The notes beneath the pieces were generated by a model that did not search any database, was not told the origin of the DNA, and saw nothing but the letters and a program-made list of their open reading frames with translations. A program made the position numbers and the translations under genes. Shown one piece after another: positions 1-5,479 of a stretch of 5,479 bases of DNA (its first letter is position 1; every line of letters begins with the position of its first letter). The stretch comes from Pseudofrankia asymbiotica (lineage in GTDB: Bacteria > Actinomycetota > Actinomycetes > Frankiales > Frankiaceae). The stretch covers positions 27,563 through 33,041 of the forward strand of contig NZ_MOMC01000071.1 in the NCBI RefSeq assembly GCF_001983105.1. Reading direction: 5' to 3'.

Positions 1-131
1 CCTGCCCGTCGCGTCCCAGCCCGCGAGCCGAAAATGCGGCAGCCCGTCCAGAGGAGCCCTGGGCCGGGCATTCCAAAACGGTTCAGCACATGGACGCGCG
101 GCCGAGGCGGCCTGATCCGACGGGACGGTGC

Positions 132-147
132 GCGTGACCCGTCACGC
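132..147. repeat. 16-bp palindrome, 7-bp arms
   Basis: The arms GCGTGAC and GTCACGC are perfect reverse complements separated by CC. The two-base gap favours a dimeric protein-binding site over an RNA hairpin, although opening the inner pair would give a 6-bp stem with a 4-base loop. No gene start lies close by, so the role is unknown. Confidence 0.4.
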
Positions 148-504
148 CAGGGCGCGGCAGGAGAACAAGCGAACCAGGGAATCAACCCAAATCCGCGATG
201 CCCTGCCCTGGCTCAATGCGACGGCGCCCCTTCGAAGAGTTGGCCCCGAGTTCGCCGCGCCGTCTGGCCACAACACCTTCATGGTTCCGTGCGCCTCGAC
301 TCCGCCTGATGGCGACATTGCCGGGTCAGGCCTGGTGATGGCGTGGACCAGCCCCCGATGCCGACGTGGTGACGGCCTCAAAGGCGCCGAGCCCCTAAAT
401 CCGCCCTGGGAGTCGCACACACTGCTACTTCACACGGTCTCCAGCCGCACGTCCCGCTCGGGCAGGCCGTCGACGGCTGGCATCCACGACACCCGGCGAC
501 GCCT

Positions 505-633
505 CTCGCGCGGCAGGCTCCGCCGCGCGGCAGGCTCCGCCGCGCGGCAGGCTCCGCCGCGCGGCAGGCTCCGCCGCGCGGCAGGCTCCGCCGCGCGGCA
601 GGCTCCGCCACGCGGCAGGCTCCGCCGCGCCGC
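505..633. repeat. Tandem array of 17-bp units
   Basis: Seven consecutive 17-bp units run from 512 to 630 with the sequence GGCAGGCTCCGCCGCGC. Six are identical; the sixth (597-613) has one G-to-A change at 610. Read differently, the array alternates a 10-bp perfect palindrome, GCCGCGCGGC, with the 7-bp spacer AGGCTCC. Perfect palindromes start at 522, 539, 556, 573 and 590, with decayed copies at both ends (505, 607 and 624). Neighbouring palindrome halves can pair across the 7-base spacer, so single-stranded DNA or RNA could form a row of 7-bp hairpins. A 17-bp period is not a multiple of three and argues against a protein repeat. It lies downstream of the patatin stop on the minus strand. 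Confidence 0.9.
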
Positions 634-661
634 GGGCTTGATCGCGGTTTCAGCCCGTGGT

Positions 662-680
662 GGCCGCGGCCGCCGCGGCC
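662..680. repeat. GC-only hairpin, 8-bp stem
   Basis: GGCCGCGG (662-669) and CCGCGGCC (673-680) are perfect reverse complements around a 3-base loop. No T-run follows on either strand. The hairpin lies about 100 bases past the patatin stop and could help end that transcript, as T-less hairpins are proposed to do in actinomycetes, but its position is loose for that role. Confidence 0.45.
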
Positions 681-725
681 GTTCGACGACAACCAGAGGG
701 CGAGACCGGCGATCATTCGGGGTCA

Positions 726-766
726 TGGCGCCGAGGCATCCGTGGCGCCGAGGCATCCATGGCGCC
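726..766. repeat. Second 17-bp direct repeat, about 2.4 copies
   Basis: The 16-base core TGGCGCCGAGGCATCC occurs at 726-741 and again at 743-758, each followed by one purine, giving a 17-bp period. A third partial copy, TGGCGCC, starts at 760. The sequence is unrelated to the array at 505-633 but has the same period. Each unit contains the self-complementary hexamer GGCGCC. It ends just before the patatin stop codon. Confidence 0.8.
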
Positions 767-773
767 CGCCGAG

Positions 774-807
774 GCGCCGGCTGTCAGGCCAGTCCGGGCG
801 CCGGCGC
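774..807 (-). terminator. Possible stem-loop spanning patatin stop
   Basis: GCGCCGGC (774-781) and GCCGGCGC (800-807) form a perfect 8-bp inverted repeat with an 18-base loop. The loop contains the patatin stop codon (784-786, minus strand). The long loop and the lack of a T-tract make this a weak terminator candidate. It may reflect only the high GC content. Confidence 0.25.
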
Positions 808-1845
808 GGTGATCGGGCGGCGGATCCGGGCCGGCGATGGGGCCGGGGACGGCACCGGGACCGGGGCCGGATCGCGGAGCCAGTCCACGGTGAGCCGGTA
901 GCCGGTCGCGATCAGGTTCCGGGTGCCGCGGAAGTCGAACGGGTTGACGGTCGCCGAGCCGGGCGTGGGCAGCAGGTAGACGGTCCCGCGGACGGCGGAC
1001 ATGTCGGCCCAGGCGGCGTTGCCAAGGATCTGGTTGACCGCGCGCAGTGCCAGCGCGAACGCGCCGCGTGGGACGAGCTCGGGGGTGGCGGCGCTCGGGG
1101 TCGGGCCGACCGAGGGCAGCACGTAGGTCGTCGTCGCCCCCAGACTCTCGGCCTGCCGGACCGGCGTGTCGGCGCTCACTCCGCCGTCGATGAGCCGCCG
1201 CCCCTCGATGGTGACCGGCGGGAAGACGCCCGGGTAGGCCGAGGTCGCCAGCAGCGCCTCGACGGCGTCGCCGTCCGAGAGCACGACCGGGTGCCCGGTC
1301 GCCAGGTCGGTGGTGACGACGTGGGCCGCGATGACCGTCTGCTCGAGCAGGGGCACCACCAGCCCGCTCTCCAGCAGGTGGCGCAGCCCGGCGCTGGAGG
1401 CCAGCCCGTCCTGCCGGCCGATCAGGCCGCCCACCAGCGCGCGGGGGGACAGCGGCGCCACGTCCTTGCGGCGCATCGCCGCCCACACCGCGGCGACCCG
1501 TTCGATGCCCGCCACGGTGGGATCGCTGGCGTACGCGACGGCGTTGAGCGCGCCGGCCGAGGCGCCCACGACGAGATCCGGGACGACGCCCGCCTCGGTC
1601 AGGGCCCGCAGCATGCCGACCTGGGCCGCGGCGAGGCTGCCCCCGCCCTGCAGGACGAACGCGACCCTGCCTTCGCCGGCCCCGTCCGGTTTGCCTGGGT
1701 CCCCGGCGTCCTCCGGCCTGCCCGAGTCCCCGCCGCCGCCGCCCCGCGGGCCGGCCGCCGGGCGGATGTCATCCTGCGGCTGGACCCGGGGCGGGGGCGA
1801 CTGGAACAGCTGAGACGGCTGAGGGGGAAGCAGCGGCGCGGTCAT
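784..1845 (-). CDS. Patatin-like phospholipase (acyl hydrolase)
   Basis: The 353-residue product carries the patatin signature in order: an oxyanion-hole glycine loop GGGS at 67-70, the nucleophile elbow GASAG at 94-98 (catalytic Ser96), and the IDGG motif with catalytic Asp220. Together these give the Ser/Asp dyad of the family, so the enzyme should hydrolyse acyl esters of phospholipids or other lipids; the substrate is not readable from sequence. The catalytic domain covers about residues 60-235, followed by a 90-residue C-terminal part. The first 58 residues are Pro/Gly-rich and probably disordered, and the last 28 are also Pro/Ala-rich. I see no signal peptide or transmembrane helix, so a cytoplasmic or membrane-surface location is likely. 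The ATG at 1845 is chosen because GGGAGG lies just upstream. The gene diverges from the Nudix gene and has no same-strand partner in the window. Family assignment is firm; physiological role is unknown. Confidence 0.92.
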   Translation of the reverse strand: MTAPLLPPQPSQLFQSPPPRVQPQDDIRPAAGPRGGGGGDSGRPEDAGDPGKPDGAGEGRVAFVLQGGGSLAAAQVGMLRALTEAGVVPDLVVGASAGALNAVAYASDPTVAGIERVAAVWAAMRRKDVAPLSPRALVGGLIGRQDGLASSAGLRHLLESGLVVPLLEQTVIAAHVVTTDLATGHPVVLSDGDAVEALLATSAYPGVFPPVTIEGRRLIDGGVSADTPVRQAESLGATTTYVLPSVGPTPSAATPELVPRGAFALALRAVNQILGNAAWADMSAVRGTVYLLPTPGSATVNPFDFRGTRNLIATGYRLTVDWLRDPAPVPVPSPAPSPARIRRPITAPAPGLA

Positions 1846-1849
1846 CGGA

Positions 1850-1855
1850 CCTCCC
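1850..1855 (-). promoter_or_regulatory. Ribosome binding site for patatin gene
   Basis: GGGAGG on the minus strand, four bases before the ATG at 1845. It supports this start. The spacing is on the short side. Confidence 0.7.
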
Positions 1856-1917
1856 GGACGTGTCCAGTCGCCTCAAGGGCCCGCTGCCCACCTGGAGGGC
1901 ACCGCCGCCCGAAAGCC

Positions 1918-1936
1918 AATGTCAGGCTATGACATT
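1918..1936. promoter_or_regulatory. Operator-like inverted repeat
   Basis: AATGTCA (1918-1924) and TGACATT (1930-1936) are perfect reverse complements with a five-base spacer, GGCTA. The site is A/T-rich in a very GC-rich sequence and lies between two divergent genes, which is typical of a site for a dimeric helix-turn-helix repressor. It covers the proposed patatin -10 element completely, so a bound protein would be expected to block that promoter. The cognate regulator is not identifiable. The large regulator downstream belongs to a class that usually reads direct repeats, so it is not an obvious candidate. Confidence 0.55.
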
Positions 1937-1953
1937 CCCCTCAACGTCGTCAC
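1924..1953 (-). promoter_or_regulatory. Candidate promoter of patatin gene
   Basis: On the minus strand, GTGACG (1948-1953) resembles a -35 element and TAGCCT (1924-1929) fits the actinobacterial TAnnnT -10 pattern. They are 18 bases apart. The start point would fall near 1917, leaving a leader of about 70 bases with a normal ribosome binding site. The assignment is by eye and the -35 match is partial. Confidence 0.4.
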
Positions 1954-1961
1954 CACCATGC

Positions 1962-1976
1962 GTTATGCCACATTAC
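1962..1976. repeat. Imperfect palindrome in divergent control region
   Basis: GTTATG and CATTAC flank CCA and pair except at one position. The centre lies 42 bp, about four helical turns, from the centre of the stronger inverted repeat at 1918-1936. It could be a second, weaker binding site, or chance in an A/T-richer patch. Confidence 0.25.
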
Positions 1977-2093
1977 AGAAAGGGTGTGGCAGGGCACGTT
2001 CGGTAGTCTGTTCCGCCTTTCGGGGGGTAGTCCCAGGTGTACCGGCGCGCTCTCGCCGTCGGGCTGTGCCGGCGCTGGTCGCGGTGTCGGGTA

Positions 2094-2110
2094 CGGACCG
2101 ATATCGTCCG
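2094..2110. promoter_or_regulatory. Near-palindrome just before Nudix start
   Basis: CGGAC (2094-2098) and GTCCG (2106-2110) flank the palindrome GATATC, with one extra C breaking perfect symmetry. It ends five bases before the ATG at 2116, where a ribosome binding site would be expected and no good one is seen. TATCGT (2102-2107) within it fits TAnnnT, so it could be a -10 element for a nearly leaderless message, an operator, or a small hairpin affecting translation. None of these is proven. Confidence 0.3.
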
Positions 2111-2115
2111 GGTTC

Positions 2116-2643
2116 ATGCAGAATTCGTTCTGCTCGTACTGCGGTACGAGGTACGGGGCCGACGCGACGTGGCCCCGGGTGTGCGCCGCCTGCGGTGAGA
2201 CGACGTGGCGCAACCCGACTCCGGTCGCGGTGGCGCTGCTGCCCGTCGTCATGCCCGAGGGCACGCGCGGTCTGGTGGTGGTGCGCCGCGACATCGACCC
2301 CGGACGCGGTGAGCTGGGGCTGCCCGGTGGCTTCATGGAGGTCGGCGAGGTCTGGCGCGAGGCCACGGTCCGGGAGCTGCGCGAGGAGACCGGGATCCTC
2401 GCGGACGCGGACGACGTCCGGCTGTTCGACGTGCACAGTGGCCGGGACGGCGGGGTCCTGCTGGTGTTCGGCCTGCTGCCGGAGCGGCCGTGGGCCGAGC
2501 TGCCGCCGGTGACGGCCACGGACGAGACCACGGAGTGGCTGGTGCTCACGGAGCCGCGCCCGCTCGTGTTCCCCACGCACACCGACGCGATGGCGGCCTA
2601 CTTCGCCCGGCTCGACGGGCACGCGACGGTCGCCACCACCTGA
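2116..2643 (+). CDS. Nudix hydrolase with N-terminal zinc ribbon
   Basis: The 175-residue product begins with a four-cysteine ribbon: C6-x2-C9-G and C23-x2-C26-G, as in NADH-pyrophosphatase-like Nudix proteins. A complete Nudix box follows at 72-94 (G72, E78, R86-E87, E90-E91, G93), matching GX5EX7REUXEEXGU. The enzyme should use a divalent metal to cleave a nucleoside diphosphate linked to another group. The SQPWPFP array that marks NudC NADH/NAD-capped-RNA hydrolases is not seen, so ADP-ribose, a dinucleotide or a nucleotide sugar is equally possible. The frame stays open upstream to a GTG at 1984, but that 44-residue extension resembles nothing in the family. The ATG at 2116 sits directly before the ribbon and is preferred, although its ribosome binding site is poor. 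A strong stem-loop follows the stop immediately, so the gene probably forms its own transcription unit. Confidence 0.9.
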   Translation: MQNSFCSYCGTRYGADATWPRVCAACGETTWRNPTPVAVALLPVVMPEGTRGLVVVRRDIDPGRGELGLPGGFMEVGEVWREATVRELREETGILADADDVRLFDVHSGRDGGVLLVFGLLPERPWAELPPVTATDETTEWLVLTEPRPLVFPTHTDAMAAYFARLDGHATVATT

Positions 2644-2644
2644 C

Positions 2645-2691
2645 CGGCGTCGAGGTCAGCGTCGCCGTGGGCGGCGCTGACCTCGGCGCCG
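2645..2691 (+). terminator. Terminator-like 22-bp stem-loop after Nudix gene
   Basis: The arms 2645-2666 and 2670-2691 pair along all 22 positions, with two G-U wobbles (2650/2686 and 2662/2674) and a three-base loop. The stem begins two bases after the TGA stop. No T-run follows, which is common for actinomycete stem-loops. It separates the Nudix gene from the regulator. Part of the right arm, GACCTCGGCG at 2679-2688, is repeated at 2691-2700, so the left arm could pair with the second copy instead. Confidence 0.8.
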
Positions 2692-2720
2692 ACCTCGGCG
2701 TCAGTGTTCGCCGGGCTGGT

Positions 2721-2758
2721 GGCCCTGAACCGTCGACGCCTGGGGAACTGACAGGGCC
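2721..2758. repeat. Spaced inverted repeat upstream of regulator
   Basis: GGCCCTG (2721-2727) and CAGGGCC (2752-2758) are perfect reverse complements 24 bases apart. The gap holds the small palindrome CGTCGACG (2731-2738). The right arm reaches the region where the -35 element of the regulator promoter would lie. It could be a control site or a chance GC-rich match. Confidence 0.3.
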
Positions 2759-2779
2759 GCCGGCTGATCGGGCCCTCCC

Positions 2780-2785
2780 TAGACT
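2780..2785 (+). promoter_or_regulatory. -10 element for leaderless regulator transcript
   Basis: TAGACT fits the TAnnnT pattern and ends six bases before the GTG at 2792, the spacing at which the G of the start codon would be the first transcribed base. There is no purine-rich ribosome binding site in front of the GTG, which agrees with leaderless translation. No clear -35 element is found at 17-18 bases upstream. Confidence 0.55.
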
Positions 2786-2791
2786 GAGTAC

Positions 2792-5479
2792 GTGCCGATC
2801 GTCCTGACCGTCCTCGACCGCGTGCGCTGGCGCGGTCAGCCGGTGGTCGGCGAGCGGCCGCAGGCGTTGCTGGCCGCTCTCGTCGTCGGCGGCGGCCAGG
2901 CGGTGCCGAGCGATCGGCTGGCCGAGGCGGTCTGGGGCGAGAACGGACCGGGAAACGCGGGCAAGGCGCTGCAGGTCCTGATCTCGCGGACGCGCGCCCA
3001 GTGCGGGCCGGACGCCGTCGTCCGGGACGGTGACGGTTACCGGCTTGGCGTCCCCGTCGACCAGGTGGACGCCTTGCGACTGCGCGACCTGACCCTGCGC
3101 GCACGGCGCCTGCTCGCGGCCGGTGACGTGCTCGCGGCCCGCGCGGCCGCGGCCGAGGCCATGGCGCTGACGGAGGCGCGGACGGCGGCCCAGGACGGGG
3201 ACGACCACCCGCTGGCGGAGCTGCGCCGGGACGCCGCGGCGCACCGGGCGGAGCTCGCCGGGCTGCTGGGCCGCGCGCTGAGCCTGAGCGGAGAGCACAC
3301 GTCCGCGCTGCCGCGCCTGGGTGAGGCGTTCGACCGGGATCCCTCGGACGAGGCGGTGCTCGTCTGCCTGCTGCGAAGCGAGGCGGCGGTGCGGGGCGCC
3401 GGCGCGGCGCTCGACCGGTACGAGAGATACCGGGCCGAGCTTCGTGACCGGCTCGGCGTCAACCCGGGCTCCGGGCTCGAGCGGGTGCACCAGGAGCTGC
3501 TCCGCCTCGACGAGCCGGTGCGCGCGGGCCTGCACTACGACACAAGCGCGCTGATCGGGCGCGCGGACGACCTCAGACAGCTCGCGGCGCTCGTCCACAC
3601 GTCCCGGGTGGTCTCGATCGTCGGCCCTGGCGGGCTGGGCAAGACCCGGCTGGCCCATGTGCTCGGCCGGTCGGTCGAGCTGCCGGTCGTGCATTTCGTC
3701 GGGCTGGTCGGAGTCACCTCGCCGGAGGACCTGATCGGCGAGGTCGGCTCGGCGCTGGGGGTGCGCGACTCGGTGCACGGCCGCCGGACGTTGACGCCCC
3801 AGCAGCTCGCCGACGTGCGCGGGCGGATCGCCCAGCATCTCAGCGCGGCGCCCAGCCTGCTGATCCTCGACAACTGCGAGCATCTCGTCGACGCCGTGGC
3901 CGACCTGGTCGCGTTCCTCGTCGCCACCACCAGCGACCTGCGCGTGGTCACCACGTCGCGCGCGCCGCTCGCGATCAGCGCGGAACGCGTCTACCCGCTC
4001 GGCTCGCTGCGCGAGACCGAGTCCGTCGAGCTCTTCCGGCAGCGAGCCGTCGCGGCCCGGCCCGACGTCCAGCTTCCCGACGACGCGGTGACCGACATCG
4101 TGACCCGGCTGGACGGTCTCCCGCTGGCCATCGAGCTCGCCGCCGCGAAGGCGCGGATGATGTCCGTGGAAGAGATCCGCCGGCGGCTGGAGGACAGGTT
4201 CGCCCTGCTGCGCGGCGGGGTCAGGAACGCCCCCGACCGGCATCGCACCCTGCTCGCCGTCATCGACTGGTCCTGGAACCTGCTGGCGGAGCGGGAGCGG
4301 CGCGCGCTGCGCTGGCTCGCGGTCTTCCAGGACAGTGTCACCCTCGCCGCGGCCGAGGAGGTGCTCGGCGCGGACGCGCTGGGCGCGGTCCAGGCGCTGG
4401 TGGACCAGTCCCTGCTGACGGTCGCCGAGACGAGCGCCGGCGTGCGGTACCGGATGCTGGAGACGGTGCGCGAGTTCGGCCGGATGCGTCTCGCCCAGGC
4501 CGGCGAGCAGGAGGCCGCGCAGGCGGCCCGGCGCGCGTGGGCGATCCGCTACGCGAGCGTCGCGGCGCGGGACCTGTTCGGCCCGGAGCAGCTCGCGGGC
4601 ATCGACGCGCTCGCCGCGGAGGAGACCAACCTGGCGGACGCGCTGCGCCAGGCGCTGGCCGGCGCCGACCCGGAGGCCGTGGTCCAGGTGCTGTGTGGCC
4701 TGGGCGGGCTGTGGTCGGTCAGGGGTGAGCACACCAGGATGGCGGCGTTGGCGGGCACCGTCGCCGAGACCGTCGCCGGCTGGTCGCCACCGGCGGAGCT
4801 GGCCGACCCCACCCGCGCGGCCATGGTGATCGTGATGCAGAACGCCATGATCGGGCCGGCGAGCCAGGCGCTCGGGCCGGTTCGTGATCTGCTGGTGCGG
4901 CTGGGGGTGGACGAGAAGGGCGACACCCGGATCAACGCCATGGTCACGGTGCTGCTCGCGCATGACCCGGCCCACGCCGGGGCTCTGGAGACGCGGCTGG
5001 ACGAGCTGGCTGACTCCCCGAACCCGTCCGTCGCGATCGCGGCCCTGCAATGGCGCAGCTATCTGCTCGAGAACGCAGGCGACCCCATGGGCGCGATCAA
5101 CGCGGCCGAACGCGCGCTGGCCCTGATGCGGGATGCGTTCGACGGCCCTTGGGTCGTGGCGGTGCTGAACGCTCATCTGGCCGGACTGCACATGCAGCTG
5201 GGTCATCCGGACCTGGCCGTGCCGCGCGCCCTCGCGGCTTTACCGGTACTCCAACGGCTCGGCGCGCTCGACGACCTGCTCCAACTTCACTCGGTCCTCG
5301 CGCTGTGCGCCCTGGCCACCGGGCGTCTCGACGAGGCTGAGGAGCACCTCGACCGGATGGACCGGCTCAAGGAGGCCGACACCGTCCTCGGTGGTCTGTT
5401 CGCCTTCGGGACCGTCACGGGAGAGCTCGCGCTGGCGAAGGGAGATCCGGTCGCCGGGCTCGCGGCGTTCCGCGCGGCC
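2792..5479 (+). CDS. AfsR/SARP-type BTAD-NB-ARC regulator (3' partial)
   Basis: The 896 codons visible encode a multidomain transcriptional regulator that runs off the right edge. Residues 1-88 form an OmpR-like winged helix, with the likely recognition helix near 55-70. Residues 90-238 are the bacterial transcriptional activation domain, ending in the typical LGVNPG segment (221-226). An NB-ARC/STAND ATPase follows: Walker A GPGGLGKT (278-285), Walker B LLILDN (356-361), a TTSR motif (387-390) and GLPLA (442-446). The DWSWNLL (492-498) and LETVREF (556-562) segments typical of this class come next, then helical TPR-like repeats, clearest from about 750 to 896. Such proteins act in the cytoplasm as nucleotide-switched activators, often of secondary metabolism; the target here is unknown. 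The GTG at 2792 is the earliest possible start because an in-frame TAG lies at 2780-2782, and the winged helix needs nearly all residues after it. A lone TTA leucine codon occurs at 5240-5242 (codon 817). S. coelicolor AfsR is about 990 residues, so perhaps 100 or more are missing. Confidence 0.93.
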   Translation, partial: MPIVLTVLDRVRWRGQPVVGERPQALLAALVVGGGQAVPSDRLAEAVWGENGPGNAGKALQVLISRTRAQCGPDAVVRDGDGYRLGVPVDQVDALRLRDLTLRARRLLAAGDVLAARAAAAEAMALTEARTAAQDGDDHPLAELRRDAAAHRAELAGLLGRALSLSGEHTSALPRLGEAFDRDPSDEAVLVCLLRSEAAVRGAGAALDRYERYRAELRDRLGVNPGSGLERVHQELLRLDEPVRAGLHYDTSALIGRADDLRQLAALVHTSRVVSIVGPGGLGKTRLAHVLGRSVELPVVHFVGLVGVTSPEDLIGEVGSALGVRDSVHGRRTLTPQQLADVRGRIAQHLSAAPSLLILDNCEHLVDAVADLVAFLVATTSDLRVVTTSRAPLAISAERVYPLGSLRETESVELFRQRAVAARPDVQLPDDAVTDIVTRLDGLPLAIELAAAKARMMSVEEIRRRLEDRFALLRGGVRNAPDRHRTLLAVIDWSWNLLAERERRALRWLAVFQDSVTLAAAEEVLGADALGAVQALVDQSLLTVAETSAGVRYRMLETVREFGRMRLAQAGEQEAAQAARRAWAIRYASVAARDLFGPEQLAGIDALAAEETNLADALRQALAGADPEAVVQVLCGLGGLWSVRGEHTRMAALAGTVAETVAGWSPPAELADPTRAAMVIVMQNAMIGPASQALGPVRDLLVRLGVDEKGDTRINAMVTVLLAHDPAHAGALETRLDELADSPNPSVAIAALQWRSYLLENAGDPMGAINAAERALALMRDAFDGPWVVAVLNAHLAGLHMQLGHPDLAVPRALAALPVLQRLGALDDLLQLHSVLALCALATGRLDEAEEHLDRMDRLKEADTVLGGLFAFGTVTGELALAKGDPVAGLAAFRAA
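5240..5242 (+). other. In-frame TTA leucine codon in regulator
   Basis: Codon 817 of the regulator is TTA, the only one I found in the frames of the three genes. It sits with other codons uncommon at this GC content (GCT before it, GTA and CAA shortly after) inside a TPR-like helix. In Streptomyces, TTA codons cluster in regulatory genes and make translation depend on the bldA leucine tRNA. Whether that applies in this organism is inference. Confidence 0.75.

Larger units (their letters stand above)
1..783. other. Gene-free region with repeats
   Basis: I see no supportable gene in this stretch. Several reading frames are open on both strands, but their translations are Arg/Pro/Ala-rich, match no family I recognise, and lack a convincing ribosome binding site. 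The first roughly 450 bases are visibly less GC-rich than the three genes to the right and show no steady third-position G/C bias. The right half holds two tandem repeat arrays and a GC-only hairpin, listed separately. No tRNA or rRNA pattern is recognised. It may be an intergenic spacer, or the decayed remains of a gene too eroded to name. Confidence 0.6.

Noticed and set aside
142..420. Possible small minus-strand gene of 92 codons
   Set aside because: No family match that I recognise, no ribosome binding site, and no third-position G/C bias like that of the real genes.
505..633. CRISPR array
   Set aside because: Repeats are 10 bp and the 7-bp spacers are all identical. No cas gene is present.
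128..901. Plus-strand frame through the 17-bp repeats, which would encode a 17-residue repeated peptide
   Set aside because: The unit length is not a multiple of three, all frames across it are open, there is no ribosome binding site, and the frame runs antisense into the end of the patatin gene.
742..1932. Plus-strand open frame of 396 codons across the patatin gene
   Set aside because: Low-complexity Arg/Gly/Ala translation with no motif. The minus strand has the patatin Ser/Asp signature and a proper ribosome binding site.
2004..2009. TAGTCT as a -10 element for the Nudix gene
   Set aside because: It fits TAnnnT, but no -35-like hexamer lies 16-18 bases upstream and the leader would be about 100 bases; too weak to list.
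1984..2115. GTG at 1984 as the Nudix start
   Set aside because: It adds 44 residues of no family resemblance, while the ATG at 2116 lies immediately before the conserved zinc ribbon.
2546..5206. Very long minus-strand open frame (886 codons) opposite the regulator
   Set aside because: Its translation is Arg/Gln/Gly/His-rich with no recognisable domain. The plus strand in the same place encodes a clear BTAD-NB-ARC protein with Walker motifs. It is an antisense shadow created by high GC content.
784..5479. Patatin, Nudix and NB-ARC genes together as an anti-phage or NLR-like defence system
   Set aside because: The NB-ARC protein carries a winged helix plus BTAD, so it is a transcriptional activator and not an effector-bearing NLR. 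The patatin gene diverges, and a strong stem-loop separates the Nudix gene from the regulator, so there is no operon.

Overview
The window comes from a very GC-rich actinomycete. The evidence is a strong G/C preference at third codon positions, a BTAD/NB-ARC regulator of a class typical of this group, and a promoter-to-GTG arrangement that looks leaderless. The style fits Frankia or a related filamentous actinomycete, but that assignment is inference from composition and gene families, not an identification.

Layout: positions 1-783 hold no gene I can support. This stretch is less GC-rich at its left end. It carries a 16-bp palindrome, an array of seven 17-bp units, a GC-only hairpin and a second, unrelated repeat that is also 17 bp in period. 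A patatin-like phospholipase gene follows on the minus strand (1845 down to 784). The gap 1846-2115 separates it from a divergent plus-strand gene and contains a perfect inverted repeat over the likely patatin promoter. The plus-strand gene (2116-2643) encodes a 175-residue Nudix hydrolase with an N-terminal four-cysteine zinc ribbon, and a 22-bp stem-loop starts directly after its stop. The remainder (2792 to the right edge) is the first 896 codons of a large AfsR/SARP-type regulator: winged helix, BTAD, NB-ARC ATPase, then helical/TPR-like repeats. It is cut off by the window end.

The three genes appear to be three transcription units. Patatin and Nudix diverge from a shared control region. 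The regulator has its own promoter behind the Nudix terminator. No biosynthetic cluster is visible, so the regulator's target must lie outside the window or is not inferable. The points most worth a second look are the in-frame TTA codon in the regulator, its apparent leaderless start, the operator-like repeat at 1918-1936, and the two neighbouring 17-bp repeat arrays. I found no convincing new multi-gene system.
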